DNA from: Leptobrachium leishanense
Lineage: Eukaryota > Chordata > Amphibia > Anura > Megophryidae
Assembly (NCBI GenBank): GCA_009667805.1
Contig: CM019072.1
Coordinates: forward strand, 40,851,519 to 40,915,518
Direction: 5' to 3'
Length of the DNA: 64,000 bases
The notes under the pieces are model-generated. The model ran no database searches. It saw only the letters and a program-made list of their open reading frames with translations, and was not told the origin of the DNA. Each line of letters starts with the position of its first letter. Position 1 is the first letter of the stretch. The position numbers were made by a program, and so were the translations under genes. Of the stretch, positions 43,207-54,453 are shown in pieces.

Positions 43207-44097
43207 CAGGGTTATTCAGAGAGAGCCGATCTGGCCCCGAAATGTAACCGAACACTGAAATTCAGCATACGGTTACCTCTCCTGGCCATTTGGCCTATTC
43301 AGAGAGCAGGCAATTTGCCAAATGTTGGCGAATTGCCTGCACGTACGGTGCCTGTTCGAGGGCAGTGAAATACCCATAGAGAAGCAATGCTTCGTCTATT
43401 CACAGAACACAAAACAGCTGAGAAAGGTTGCTGAAATGCCCTGCTGTTCGGTGGTTTCATTCGACAGATTTATTCAGGAGAATCCCATATGCTTCAATGT
43501 TAAAAATATTCCCATTTTAATTCGATATCTAATAAACCGTTTATTTTTTTATTCTGCTGCAAAGAGTCTCTTTATTTTTATAAATATCTTTTGGGCATTT
43601 TTGGGGGATTTTTTTGTCAACATTTTTTTCCCGTTTTTCTTAAATTTTTTCCTTTTTCTGTAACAGACCTTTTTATTATCATTCATTGGATCTTATGTGT
43701 AAATTCCAGACATGTTCGTTCAGTAGTTTTTTTTCAAACAGCGTTTCAATTTTCAAACTTTCAAGCGTACTGTTTTGGGTCTTTTCACCTCGTTCATCTG
43801 CGTGTTGGCTTTTTCCAGCGGCTGCTCTGCGCTGTGATCGACGGCTAGTCGGGATTTTCTGGCGTGTTCGGCGGGTTAATCCAGCTGTTTTCTGCAGGTT
43901 TCGATTAATGTTCGGCGGGTTTGCGGCGATTGTTCTGCGGGTTTGCGGCGGGTTTTCACAGCACTATGGGGCCCTGCGGTGCTTGCTGAATACACCGCAG
44001 GGTCGGCGTAATAGGATCGCCAAATCGCCCCGAAGTGCGGGGAACAAAAGGTCACCTAATGTACGGTGACTTTTCGATTCTCTTTGAATAACCCTGA
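43207..44097. mobile_element. Palindromic MITE (GGGTTATTCAGAGAG family), long copy
   Basis: Ends ACAGGGTTATTCAGAGAG and TCTCTTTGAATAACCCTG. The interior includes CATAGAGAAGCAATG, AAAAATATTCCCATTTT and TTCGGCGGG repeats. Frames in it (113-127 codons) are low complexity and not credible proteins. Confidence 0.7.
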
Positions 44098-44915
44098 CAG
44101 TTATCGCTGGAGTCATGGGCAGTTTTGGATTGAACAAGGAGGATAGGATTGTTGTTGGGAAGGGAGTGAGTTATTGCTCTGAAAGGAGTCAGATTATTAC
44201 TTGAATGTGGGAGTTTCTATGGTTAAAAGCAGTTGTTAAATAATATAAATATAACATAGAATATGGTCATCCTGACACTCTGCAAATACTATAAGTTCAA
44301 GATTTCACTTTGGAAATATATACTTATTTTTTACGCACAAAGGGTTGGTAACAAAACAGGGATTTGTGATTACAGATGTATATACAAAGAAATTTAAAAA
44401 AAAAATAACAGATTAAGAAAAAAATAACCAACTTTTGCTATTTGGCTATAATAACTGGAAGTCAGCTATGTACTTGGTAGTTTCCAAAGTTTTTGGAACA
44501 TATTTCATTAATTATCCTTGTGTATAATGGTGATCAAGGGTTCCAGGCACTTTCAGTTAACACCCAGTCATGTCATACAATGGCTTGCTTTCATTGCCTC
44601 TTGACAGTGATTTAACCATTTGTCATCTGATACTTTCTTATAATATTGAAATCTCTGGACAACGGGTTGGCTGGTTATCTGGTGAAGCATGTGGCTTATG
44701 TGAATTGAATAACAGTATTATTTTATCACATAATGGCCCATGATCATGTCCAAAACTTTAACCCTCAAACCTTCTTTCAAGCCCTATCCATGGGCTCTAA
44801 AACAAAGGACTAAATTATTAGACAAATCATCCACTTGGGTGTAGGCAGTGGCATCCCTAAGGTTGGTGTCACCCGGTGAGGTAACTCATGGTGTCACCCC
44901 CCCCCCGAGTTTTGA

Positions 44916-44957
44916 CCAGCTGATGAAGTCGTGTGATGACGGCGAAACGCGTTCTGG
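44916..44957 (+). ncRNA. Hammerhead-ribozyme-like motif
   Basis: Stem I CCAG / CUGG (4 of 4), canonical CUGAUGA at 44920-44926, extra A, stem II GUCGU / ACGGC (5 pairs, one G-U), GAAA at 44944-44947, CGCG-U, U at H17, predicted cut after 44953. Stem III is the self-complementary ACGCGU. All the core positions of the CUGANGA and GAAA boxes are present. It is followed by AT-rich DNA with TTTATTAAATTTTAAAG, like the other copies, and preceded directly by a C-rich dispersed repeat, suggesting a 5'-truncated insertion. Confidence 0.65.
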
Positions 44958-45589
44958 ACTATAGTCTAGTTTTATTTGTTTATTTTCATTTATTAAATTT
45001 TAAAGAAGAACCAGTTCCTGCATGTTTTTGGTCTTTATTGGGTTTGACCTACGAAACCCATCTGCTTTTCGTTTCGAGCTTGGAATAGCTCCACCAAATG
45101 TGAGTTTCCACTTGTTATGGTCTGGCATCATATAATACTGCGTCAGATATACACAAGATTTTGTCTCCTTCTCTCTTTCCCATTCTAAATGGACGTGATG
45201 AGGAGTCTCCAATGCTAAGGAGTGGGTTACCTGAGAAATTCTTCCAGACTAACAACCCAAGGCGTTTATCCACTTAGAGCCAGTGATTGGGCTCTCCGTT
45301 TGTGAGTTGGTCAACTATAAGAGATTTGACACTACTTATTCGCTTGTTATTCCACTGCACTTAGTTTTTTGTCTTTCTCTTGTGTTTTACTCCACCATGT
45401 TAAATTGTGGGTGACGTCATTCGAGAAGCCATCCGAGCCCCCTTGCGTTTGTTTCGCGCTGTCCAGATTCGTATTTTGTTCTATTTTGTCTTTTGGTTTG
45501 GGGGAAACCACTGTTCATCTGGTTAGCTGGGTATTCGGAGGTCATATTGTGGGCGTTTACCATTCTCCTTTTCACAATTCATCAGCATG
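44958..45589 (+). mobile_element. Presumed body downstream of the 44916 hammerhead
   Basis: AT-rich first 60 bp (TAGTTTTATTTGTTTATTTTC) then anonymous sequence up to the minisatellite. No inverted partner arm was found. Its extent is uncertain and no coding was recognised. Confidence 0.3.
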
Positions 45590-46345
45590 GAATAGATTGC
45601 AAGCTCATGCGACCCCATAGATTGTAAACTCATGGGATAGATTGTAAGCTCATGGGACCACTTAGATTGTAAACTCATGGGACCCCTTAGATTGTAAACT
45701 CATGGGATAGATTGTAAACTCATGGGACCCTTTAGATTGAAAAACTCATGGGATAGATTGTAAGCTCATGGGACCACTTAGATTGTAAACTCATGGGATA
45801 GATTGTAAACTCATGGGACCACTTAGACTGTAAACTCATGGGATAGATTGTAAACTCATGGGAAAGATTGTAAACTCATGGGACCACCTAGATTGTAAAC
45901 TCATGGGATAGATTGTAAACTCATGGGAAAGATTGTAAACTCATGGGACCACCTAGATTGTAAACTCATGGGATAGATTGTAAACTCATGGGAAAGATTG
46001 TAAACTCATGGGATAGATTGTAAACTCATGGGAAAGATTGTAAACTCATGGGACCACCTAGATTGTAAACTCATGGGAAAGATTGTAAACTCATGGGACC
46101 ACCTCGATTGTAAACTCATGGAATAGATTGTAAGCTCATGGGACCACTTAGACTGTAAACTCATGGGATAGATTGTAAGCTCATGGGAAAGATTGTAAAC
46201 TCATGGGACCACCTAGATTGTAAACTCATGGGATAGATTGTAAGCTCATAGGCCTCCTTAGATTGTAAACTCACGGGATCAGGCCCTCTTTAGATTGTAA
46301 ACTCCTGGGATCAGGCTCCCTAGATTGTAAACTCACGGGAACAGA
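45590..46345. repeat. Minisatellite, AGATTGTAAACTCATGGG unit
   Basis: About 33 head-to-tail units of 20 bp (AGATTGTAAACTCATGGGAT) or 25 bp (…GGGACCACCT). The right-end units degenerate to AGATTGTAAACTCACGGG followed by ATCAGGCCCTCTTT. That ending resembles the single-copy AGATTGTAAGCTCTTGAGC-AGGG motif at 13140, suggesting the array grew from a dispersed repeat. Confidence 0.95.
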
Positions 46346-46850
46346 ATGTACATAGACCCCGTGTCACCCCATGAATTCACACTGGGAGGCTCCACCCCGG
46401 TTTGTGAGCCCTGGCTCTGGTGATGGTGTCTGCAGGGCCCTGGGCTCCTCACCCTGCAGGCATCCTGAAGACCTGCAGCGCCCGCTCCTGCAGAGTCCCC
46501 CAACAGAGCCTGGATCAGGGATGAGAAGGCGAAGTCTCTGCGGGATGCCGTTGTGTCTGGGTGCAGGAGCCCCGCATCCCTGGCGTCCTCCGGCAAGTAA
46601 CTGACTGGCTCTGGAGGCAGTGTGGTCCGGGGGCTGCACGTCCTGGCATCTGTGGGCAGGTCCTCTTCAGCGCTCACGGCGTCTGTGAGTGAAACCTGCC
46701 TGTGAGGTGTTTTGGCACGCCGCCAGCATATTATGCTGGCACTCGCCGGCTGTGCCGCGGCAGATGGATGCGCGCGCAGCCAGCGGTACGCTGGTTGCGC
46801 GCGCATGCGCAGAGGCAGCGTGGTGACGGACACGCTGCCTCTTACTGTAT
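46346..46850. other. GC-rich, possibly coding-like single-copy segment
   Basis: Unlike its AT-rich neighbours. The minus strand is open for 166 codons (46333-46833), and a TTTCACTCACAG splice-acceptor-like string precedes GACGCCGTGAGCGCTG. The plus strand is also partly open, so high GC alone may explain it. No family recognised. The right end has a TGGCACGCCGCCAGCATA / TATGCTGGCACTCGCCGGC-type mirrored segment. Confidence 0.2.
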
Positions 46851-46865
46851 TATGTTATAGATGGG

Positions 46866-47242
46866 CATGGTTCACATTTGGGCGTTTTACAGCGCATAGG
46901 AACGCGCTGTAAAACGCCCTATGCCCAAAGAAGTACAGGAGCTTCTTTGGGGCGTATTACAGCACGTTTGTGACCATAGACTTCAACATGAACGCGCTGA
47001 AATGGGCGTTTGCGCGTTTTCGTCATCAAAAACGCACATATGAACGCACGTTCCACACATGGCAACAGGCATAAAAGGCACTAAAGTCTTTTTCATTGTA
47101 CACCTCCGTAGTCAATCAAAAAACACGCGTACGACGCACATTTCTAATTGTCAAAAAAGACAGGTAATACGCTCATAAAACTCCCGACAAAAACGCACGC
47201 AAAACGCGCATATGAGATACGCTCGGGAGTGAATCCAGCCTT
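46866..47242. mobile_element. Palindromic MITE (GGTTCACATTTGGGCG)
   Basis: GGGCGTTTTACAGCGC is followed by GCGCTGTAAAACGCCC. The GGAGCTTCTTTGGGGCG / GCGCTGAAATGGGCG layout matches 27442-27728. CpG-rich. Confidence 0.6.
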
Positions 47243-47560
47243 AGTATCCCCATGTTAACTCAAACTAGGGAGTAGGGCCCTACATGTTTAGCACACTAAA
47301 ATCAATAGATCTATTAATATTATTTTAAAAGAGTTAACTGCGTGTCTGACCTCCATAGGTGATCTGACAACTCGGAATAACCAACATTTCTCATCTCAAA
47401 GACAATGAGATAAGGCTCCTTGGTTCTATTGACACAGAGAGCTTGTCTCCCTGAGGTTTTTGATTGGCAAAGAAAGAGAAATGAGCGTATATGCAGGGGT
47501 ATGTGTGTTGGTGTTTTTATGTTAGAATGCTATTCTGAGTGTGTGTTTGTATTAATGTTT

Positions 47561-47750
47561 GTACACAGTAATAAATAGAACACCAGGTACTCCTATGTGT
47601 GGATAAACAGGAATTTTATTGGGACATCTTGGATGCAACTTTTGGTTTGACAAAGGCTGATTCTAGAGCCGAAACATTGCCGTCCAAAATGTCCTGTTTG
47701 TCTATGCAACAGACTGCTTGCAGTTCCATGTATTACTTTGTATTTACTAC
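47561..47750 (+). mobile_element. Old palindromic hammerhead-type element
   Basis: Left 47561-47633 and right 47682-47750 are diverged reverse complements (for example AAACAGGA...GGGACATCTTGGA against TCCAAAATGTC-CTGTTTG; the right arm lacks CAATAAAATT). Between them is a decayed hammerhead-like core. No target duplication could be made out. Same plan as the three clear elements but older. Confidence 0.45.
47640..47689 (+). ncRNA. Decayed hammerhead-like motif
   Basis: TTTTGG / CCAAAA pairing outside, UUGACAA in place of CUGANGA, extra A, stem II GGCU / AGCC with an 8-nt loop, intact GAAAC, then AUUG. C3 and G8 are altered, so it is probably inactive. Confidence 0.4.
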
Positions 47751-47880
47751 TGGGAAAAGGCCTCCCAGATCCTAATGAGTACCCTGCAAGAGCTTGGTAA
47801 ACTGGTTGAAAGTATAATCCTTCTTGCTGGTTAACATTGTATGAAAGTTCGTCACATTTTGTATATGTCTGAAGGCGAGT

Positions 47881-48276
47881 GTGTACCAATCCTTACAGAG
47901 GGAATACAAACTGGCCCCATACCTGGAGGTACTACAAGACCCCAAGGACAGACAGATCCTGAGCCGGTACAGACTGAGCGCCCACAGCCTGGAAATTGAA
48001 TCAGGGCGGCATAGACAGACCTACAAGCCCAGGGAGAATAGACTGTGCCAGCATTGTGACCAGGGGGCCCTGGAAGATGAGGTCCACTTCCTCCTTCAGT
48101 GCCCCAAGTACTCAGCACTGAGGGAAACTCACTTCCAGAGACTCTCCGCTCTCATCCGGGACTTCACCTCTATAGAAGAGACGAGGAAACTCCACATCAT
48201 ACTGGGAGAAGAGGAGCCGGTGGTGAAAATATCTGCCCAATACATTACAGAATGTCACAGACTGAGAGGAACATGA
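47881..48276 (+). pseudogene. LINE ORF2 C-terminal fragment with zinc-binding motif
   Basis: 131 codons: KDRQILSRYRLSAHSLEIE, then GRHRQTYKPRENRLCQHC and LEDEVHFLLQCPKYSALR. The C-x2-C ... H-x4-C arrangement after the RT domain is common in vertebrate LINE ORF2 proteins. RT and endonuclease are absent, so it is a fragment. The frame has stayed open, suggesting a fairly recent insertion. Confidence 0.7.
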
Positions 48277-48480
48277 AAGATCCCGGACTTATAAATCCCC
48301 AACACGGACTCGTCCCCATCCCATTTCACATTATCCCTTACCCCTGATAATGTCCATGGACTTGCCCATTCCCCCCATATATATGTCCCACTACCCCCCC
48401 ACCCTCCTCCCCATATGCTTTGGCAATGCTAAAATGTATTTGGTCCTGCCAATAAAGCTTATTTTGATTTTGATTTTTTG
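47881..48480 (+). mobile_element. 3' end of a non-LTR retrotransposon
   Basis: A coding end followed by a short 3' UTR with AATAAAGC and a simple TTTTGATTTTGATTTTT tail. The 5' part is missing, as is typical of 5'-truncated LINE insertions. Clade not resolved. Confidence 0.7.
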
Positions 48481-48978
48481 TGTGGCATGTGAGGCAGGGG
48501 AAATGATTGGTGTTGGAACTGCAAATTTCTCTTGTCCAAATGCAAATGTTACGGAGTTCTTGCTTACACATTCTACACAGCTTGATGTATGAGGGTTAAT
48601 ATCCTTATGCCCCCTCACTAATCGATCATATAATGTGGATGATGACATAGAACCACAGTTACATGAGCAAGTTGGCTGCCATACAGTCCTTCCCAACCAT
48701 TTGCTAACCCATGTCCAGTACCCATGGGATGAGATGTGGTCTCCACTATTAGCTTTTTAGTCCATCCAACAATATAAAGGTTGTTGGTCAGGAATAACCA
48801 TGGGTGAAGTGTTAGTAATGATATTAATACACAATCTATGGTTACAATTACACACAAGGGTTTATCCACCATTATTGATGAAACTTCCCCTATAGTTCTC
48901 TTAACTTCCCTATTATGGTCAACAACGTTTATAATGGCTTCCTCAATGTTGATTACACACATTCTCTCTTTTGTTGAA

Positions 48979-49555
48979 CAGGGTTATTAAGAGAGCACTG
49001 AGATGTCACCGACATTTCGGTCCTCTCCAGTTTCCAGATAGTCCGATTTGCCGACCTTGCGGTGATTTCAGCATTCACCGCAGGGTCACTGAAGTGCAGG
49101 GAACAAGCCGTCGAACACATCTGAAAAACTGCTGAATCGATTGGAAAAACCACTGCAAAACTGCCAAATCGATCAGAAAAAACTGAATCGATCCGAAAAC
49201 CCGCTGAATGCATCCGACGATCCTAAAAAATAAATAAACAGACTTTTTGCTGCAAATGAAAAGAATAAACGGTTGAATAAATATTTAATAAAAAAGGGAA
49301 TATTTTTTACATTGAAACCTACGGAATTCGCCTGATTAAACTGTTGAATGAAACCACCGAAAATCATGGCATTTCACTGACATTTCGGTGCTGTTCGATG
49401 TTCTCTGAATAGATTAACCATTACTTCTCTATGGGGATTTCACTGGCAATTTGTCAATATTTGGTGACCTGCCAGCTTTTTGAATGGCCACGAAATTGCA
49501 CCATATCTGGAAATACACCGTTCGGTGCCAAGTCGGCTCTCTTTAAATAACCCTG
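48979..49555. mobile_element. Palindromic MITE (GGGTTATT...AATAACCCTG), copy
   Basis: ACAGGGTTATTAAGAGAGC and GCTCTCTTTAAATAACCCTG form the ends. The interior CACCGCAGGGTC, GGAATATTTTT and ACATTGAAACCTA words are shared with 43207-44097 and 51600-52560. Confidence 0.7.
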
Positions 49556-49821
49556 TAAGTCTTGGTCTCAATCTCAATGCACTGGGGAAGGGAGAACAGA
49601 TGGACAGCATTGTTGTCCTACCTCCTGTTATTAACCACTTATGGGTTTTACCACTTTAGGGGAGGATGTAGCCTGCCATATATTAAACTGTTTTCCTTTC
49701 TACAACAGTCCACAAAGAGGAAATCGGCATGTGTCCATATATATGGGGAGGCATAGATTTTAGTAGGAAGATTATAGCTCTTAGTATTGGACTCTATTAT
49801 ATTGGACTCTATTACATTACA

Positions 49822-50575
49822 TTACTCTATTACATTCTTTGCGCAAACGTTAACGCGTGTGCAAAAAACGGATTAACGCGAGGGGCAAATCCCTGTGCGC
49901 TGAACGTTGTATTACAATGTTCGTGCAAAAAATGCGCATTAATGTCTACCGCTGGTGAACCTGCGCGAACGCTGTGCAAGCTTACTGTACTGTGCGCGTC
50001 CTATACTTAACATTGTGAGCACAAATGCGTTTGTGCGCTGGTACGCGGATGGCATTACAATCTATGCGCAAAATTTAACGCATATCGTTTGCGCGCATAA
50101 TTTTAACGCCTTCTAAAACTTGGTGGTAATGATAATGACAAATCTGAACGTCATGGCCGAAACCAAATACAACAGCCCGAAAAAATCAAAACCGCATAGT
50201 ATAGTTACACATTCTACACATACCAAACAATAAAATTGAGAAGTTGTGCGTGTTTTTTTTATTGATGCAGCATATATGCGCAGATTGACTTTGGCAGGTG
50301 CAAAAACTTATCGTGAGACAACTAAGGTTCTTAATTCTGATTGGCTGAATCGCGTGAAAAAACAGTCCGCACACTGATTTCTGCGCGCAACGTTAATGCG
50401 CGCGCGTTTTTGCGCGTCTTTTTATGCGCGTTATTTTTTGACTGATGAAATAATGCGCGAGGATTGCAATACCAGCTTTAATTTACACGCGTTAACGTTT
50501 AACGCTTCGTGCAAAAATTCACGCGTTTACCGTGCATTTGTGCGTGATGATTGTAATAGAGCCCATTAACGTGGA
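49822..50575. mobile_element. Palindromic MITE (CTATTACATTC ends), copy 2
   Basis: ACTCTATTACATTCTTTGCGC and mirrored GATTGTAATAGAGCCC. Shares interior blocks with 33049-33790. Dense in GCGCA and TGCGC words. Confidence 0.7.
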
Positions 50576-51063
50576 ATTCAACCATAAGAGTACGTGTGCT
50601 ACTGACTACTGGAAAAATATTATCTGGCATATTATATAAACCTATTAATATTGAGTGAATGTGGAATATAAATTCCAGTACTGTGATAGAAAAATGGTTA
50701 CATGAATATGGAAATGAAGATGAAACCAAATGCAAATCTGAATAAAGATAATAGAAGTAAAACAAAGTAAAGCACTAACATAATATCACTTTTTTTTTGT
50801 TTTGTTACAGAACCCTCCTTATCTGGAAAGGAATATACCTAGTTTGACAAAGATGTTAATCAAACCTTGCAAAGGGTTATCATGTTTAATTCTATTGAAA
50901 ATTGTATATATCCTAATTCCTTGTGTTTCACCTTTCAACGACGATAACTTAATGGAGAAAACAGTTCAAATTATGAAGAAATTCCCATTGATTGATGGGT
51001 GAGTTAAATGGAGAAGGCTATTAAAAGTACCACAAAACTAAAAGTATATGATTTGAACACATA
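50576..51063. other. Gap: no gene recognised
   Basis: Contains a T9-rich tract, TTTGTTTTGTTACAG, then a 60-codon frame ending before GGGTGAGTTA. This superficially looks like an exon, but the translation is unrecognised. Confidence 0.2.
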
Positions 51064-51245
51064 CAGGGTTATTCAGAGAGAGGTGACAAGCAGGAGACTG
51101 ACTGGAGAAATGAAAATTCTAGGTCAAAATAGCCGATTTAGAAAGTGAGATAAATGGGAGAATTTTTCTGGTTTGGCTATTTTTACCTAGAATTTTCACT
51201 TCTCCAGTCATTCTCCTGCTTTTCACCTCTCTCTAAATAACCCTG
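51064..51245. mobile_element. Palindromic MITE (GGGTTATTCAGAGAG family), short copy
   Basis: CAGGGTTATTCAGAGAGAGG at the left and its mirror at the right. Interior GAAAGTGAGATAAATGGGAG and AGAATTTTTCTGGTTT are shared with 34204-34382. Confidence 0.75.
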
Positions 51246-51994
51246 ATAGTAATTTAAATGATGCAGACATTAAAAAACTCTTAAGGGTCCATCTCAAGCG
51301 GTCTAAGGCTAGGGTCAGACGAACGCATTTTTCACGTCTACCGTCAAAAAGTGAGTTGATGCGTCCGAACCAGTGGTGTATTTTGGCCTAGGCCGACTAG
51401 GCCCAGGCCTAGGGTGGCACTTTCAAGGGGGCGGCGGCCCGCACTGGGTGGCCCCACCCCTAAAAAAAAAAAAAAAAAGGATTTTTTTTTTTTTTACTTT
51501 TGCAAAGTATTTTCCCAGGAAGGATACATTGAGATTTCACAAATTTTCAAGTATGTCCTGGGTAGGCAAGGCCTAGGCTTTCACTTTCCAGGGGGCAGCA
51601 AAAAACCTTGCCACTAAATGGGTTACTCACAGAGCACCGAAATGACGCCAACCTTTTGGTGTTCTGTAGTTCCCTGCACTTAGGAGAATAAAATTTTCCC
51701 ACCCTGCAGTGAATTCACCCTTCACCGCAGGGTCCCCAAAGTGGATGGAGTCGGCTGCTGAATGCTGCCACCGCAAACCCGTGGCCTGCTGTTTTCAAAA
51801 GAACTACTGAACGAAAATGTCTGGAATTTACATATAAGATCCTATGATTGATAACAAAAAGTTCTGTTACAGAAAAAAGAAAAACTGCTATTAAAAAAAA
51901 GGGGGGGAAATTTTGCCAAAACAAATCTGAAAAATGACTAAAGGGTACTAAAAAAAAATCAATAAAGAATACTGCAGATTAAAATAATAAATGA

Positions 51995-52428
51995 TTTAGG
52001 CTAGGGTCAGACTAACGCATTTTTCGCGGTGTCCGTGAAAAAGTGCGTTCGAACGAATGGACGTATTTTTTCACGGAATACGCGATTGCGGTCATACGAT
52101 GCGCATTTTCGTCCGTGATTTTGTACGGATCATCAATAAAACACTTTTTGCGTCTGGACGTGATGTTGGCCGGACATTAGCAGCGTCTGACCTCTCCTAA
52201 TCACGCACACATGCCACTAGCGGACGCAGCGCACTCTGTACGTCAGTACTAGCGGTTTGACGTTCTCGAAAAAATGCGTTCGTTTTCCACTTGCTTTGCG
52301 CGGCCGCACTTTCGTGCGGCCGTTCTTCATATGCTGCCCGGCATTGGACGTCATTTGCTGCTAGCACGGCCGTGATTAAGTGCGGCTAAACGCACGTTAA
52401 TACTGCGCTCGTCTGACCCTAGCCTTAG
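51995..52428. mobile_element. GGCTAGGGTCAGAC MITE nested in the hAT element
   Basis: TTAGGCTAGGGTCAGACTAA at the left, CGTCTGACCCTAGCCTTA at the right; TTTA/TTAGA borders. Very close to 31672-32096 and 63391-63819. Confidence 0.75.
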
Positions 52429-52719
52429 ATATTACATAAAAACGGGAATATTTTTAACATTGAAACCTATGGGGTTCGCCTGAATAAACCTGCGGATTGA
52501 AACCACCGAACATCAGGGCATTTCACTGCCATTTCTCTGAGTCTCAGTACCACATGACTGGCTGAACCACGTGAAATGCACGCGCGCAGCTGCCCGCCCT
52601 TTCGTTAACACAGACTCTATTCTGGACTGAACACCCACCGGGAAGAGAATCAAAGCTACAGTGCACCCTCTGGCAGTGTTACCCCACTGCTGACAAGATG
52701 GCTCCACAGCATAATTGCT

Positions 52720-53140
52720 GTGTGCTCATATACACTTGGTTTGCTGGGAGTTTTATTGCAATGGATTCTGATGCACTCATACACACCGCACATTGCATTG
52801 CTGGGAGTCTTATTGCTGTGGATTCTGATACGCTGACACACAAACCGCACATTGCATTGCTGGGAGTTTTATTGCTGTGGATTCTGATACACTCATACAC
52901 ACTTCACATTGCATTGCTGGGAGTTTTATTGCTGTGGATTCTTTGATACACAGTGCATATTACTGTGAGTTTTATTGCCCTGGAGCTCTGGGATAGGCTC
53001 ATACACACTGCACATTACTGTGAGTTTTATTGCTGTGCAGTTCTGTGATATGCTCATACACAGTGCCCATTTCTGTGGGTTTTATTGCTGTGCAGCTCTG
53101 TGATACTCTCATACACAGTGCATGTTTCTGTTGATTTTAT
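52720..53140. repeat. Tandem repeat, 55-59 bp unit
   Basis: About 7 units centred on GCTGGGAGTTTTATTGCTGTGG and ACTCATACACAC..CACATT. Units at the right are more diverged (ACTGTGAGTTTTATTGC). Confidence 0.9.
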
Positions 53141-53815
53141 TGTTCAACCAATTAGAGCGGCTGTGATCCAGTATACTTGACATGCGTGGTTGTTCTTTTT
53201 GTAAAAATGCTTGAATTTAAACATTTCATAATTTTCTTAGATACATTTGAAATGGTATACAAAATATACAAGCAGGCACTTGTTATCCACTTTTTTAATA
53301 TAAAGGGAGGAAAAGGTGGAGCTTAAAGAGGAAGGGTGGGGTTTAACCAGGAAGAGGTGTGCCCTTGACAGGAAGGGGTGCCTCAAATTTAAATTGGGGG
53401 GTGCACGAGTTTAGTCAGGCCTAGGGCAGCACAAAACCTAAATACACCACTGGTCCGAACGCATTTTTTCACGGAAGACGCGATAGCGGTCATACGATGC
53501 GCAATTTCGGCCGTATTTTTTGACGGAGCTATAAAAAACAAATGGACGTGATGTTGGCCGGACATGTGCAGCATCTGACGTTTCCTAATCACGCACACAC
53601 GCCGCTATGCCGACGAAGCGGACGCAGCGCACTCTGTGCGTCAGTACTAGCGGTTCTTCGTTCTCGAAAGAATGTGTTCGTTTGCCGCTTGCGTTGCGCG
53701 GCCAAACTTTCGTGCGGCCGTACTTCGTATATTGGCCGTCATTTGCTGCTACTACTGCCATAATAAAGTGCGGCTGCATGCGCGTTCGCACTGCGTTCGT
53801 CTGACCCCAGCCTAA

Positions 53816-54237
53816 AAATTTTAAAAAACGCGTTGGATGATTAAGTACAGTGCAAGTCAGGAGGATGTTGGGTTCTGAGATGTATTTGGTTAGGTTATTA
53901 TTAAGTGTGAATCTCTGACTCCTATACATTGCCTGTAAAGATACACTTTACAATAAAATTATTTGCATTTTCTACTCATATTTTTACTCTACGGTGCTGC
54001 TCACATAACTCTCTACAGAATCACATTGTTATAGTGTTGTTCCAATAAAGATGTGATAGTTTTGAATAATTGCATTTTTTTGTGGTAATTTTGTACATTA
54101 TTGCACTTTGTTTATAAATTACAAATTTATTTATTTATAAAGTATTTTACTTTAGGAAGGATACATTGAGATTTCTCTCGTTTGATATACACTCCACCAT
54201 GACCTTATACTATAGTTTGTCTCTGGTTTAACCCCTT
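53816..54237. other. Gap: no gene; one SINE/LINE tail
   Basis: AT-rich. 54140-54182 (AAGGATACATTGAGATTTCT on plus) is another minus-strand tail-only fragment of the SINE/LINE family. Otherwise unremarkable. Confidence 0.4.
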
Positions 54238-54453
54238 GCCGCAGGGAGCTCTCGGCAGCATGGCGGTACCTCAATGCTGCTGGGCAGCATAGCGCGTCCT
54301 GCTGGCTCTGAAGCTGGCCTTCAGCTTTGCTATATTGCGTGCACGTTGATTGCGTCTCTGGACAGGCTGCGGGGCCTTCTGTGCTGGCCCACAGCATCTA
54401 GCCCCACCTGCCGTGGGGACGGCAAAGCATGCCCCTTGGCGTCAACGGGTTAA
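54238..54453. mobile_element. TTAA-bounded MITE
   Basis: TTAACCCCTTGCCGCAGGG at the left and CGTCAACGGGTTAA at the right. Internal mirrored segments (GGCAGCA / TGCTGCC, AAGCTGGCCTTCAGCTT). Same border type as 5314-5701 and 26123-27338. Confidence 0.65.

Larger units (their letters stand above)
51371..53452. mobile_element. hAT-type non-autonomous element, 8-bp duplication
   Basis: 2082 bp flanked by GTCCGAAC (51363-51370 and 53453-53460). Ends CAGTGGTGTATTTTGG and its mirror TTTAGGTTTTGTG-side ending in ATACACCACTG. CAGTGGTGTA ends are typical of hAT. It carries other repeats: a SINE/LINE tail (51513-51560, minus), a GGCTAGGGTCAGAC MITE (51995-52428) and a 55-59 bp tandem repeat. No transposase recognised. 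Confidence 0.8.
51303..53815. mobile_element. GGCTAGGGTCAGAC MITE split by a hAT insertion
   Basis: 51303-51370 (AAGGCTAGGGTCAGACGAAC start) and 53461-53815 (ending GTCTGACCCCAGCC) are the two parts of one MITE. They rejoin once the 8-bp duplicated GTCCGAAC and the 51371-53452 insert are removed. Confidence 0.75.

Noticed and set aside
45590..46345. CRISPR-like array of regularly spaced repeats
   Set aside because: There are no unique spacers; units are directly adjacent, and the context is eukaryotic.
50790..51003. Exon-like frame with acceptor-like TTGTTACAG and donor-like GGTGAG
   Set aside because: The translation matches no family I know and the sequence is AT-rich with no neighbouring exon.
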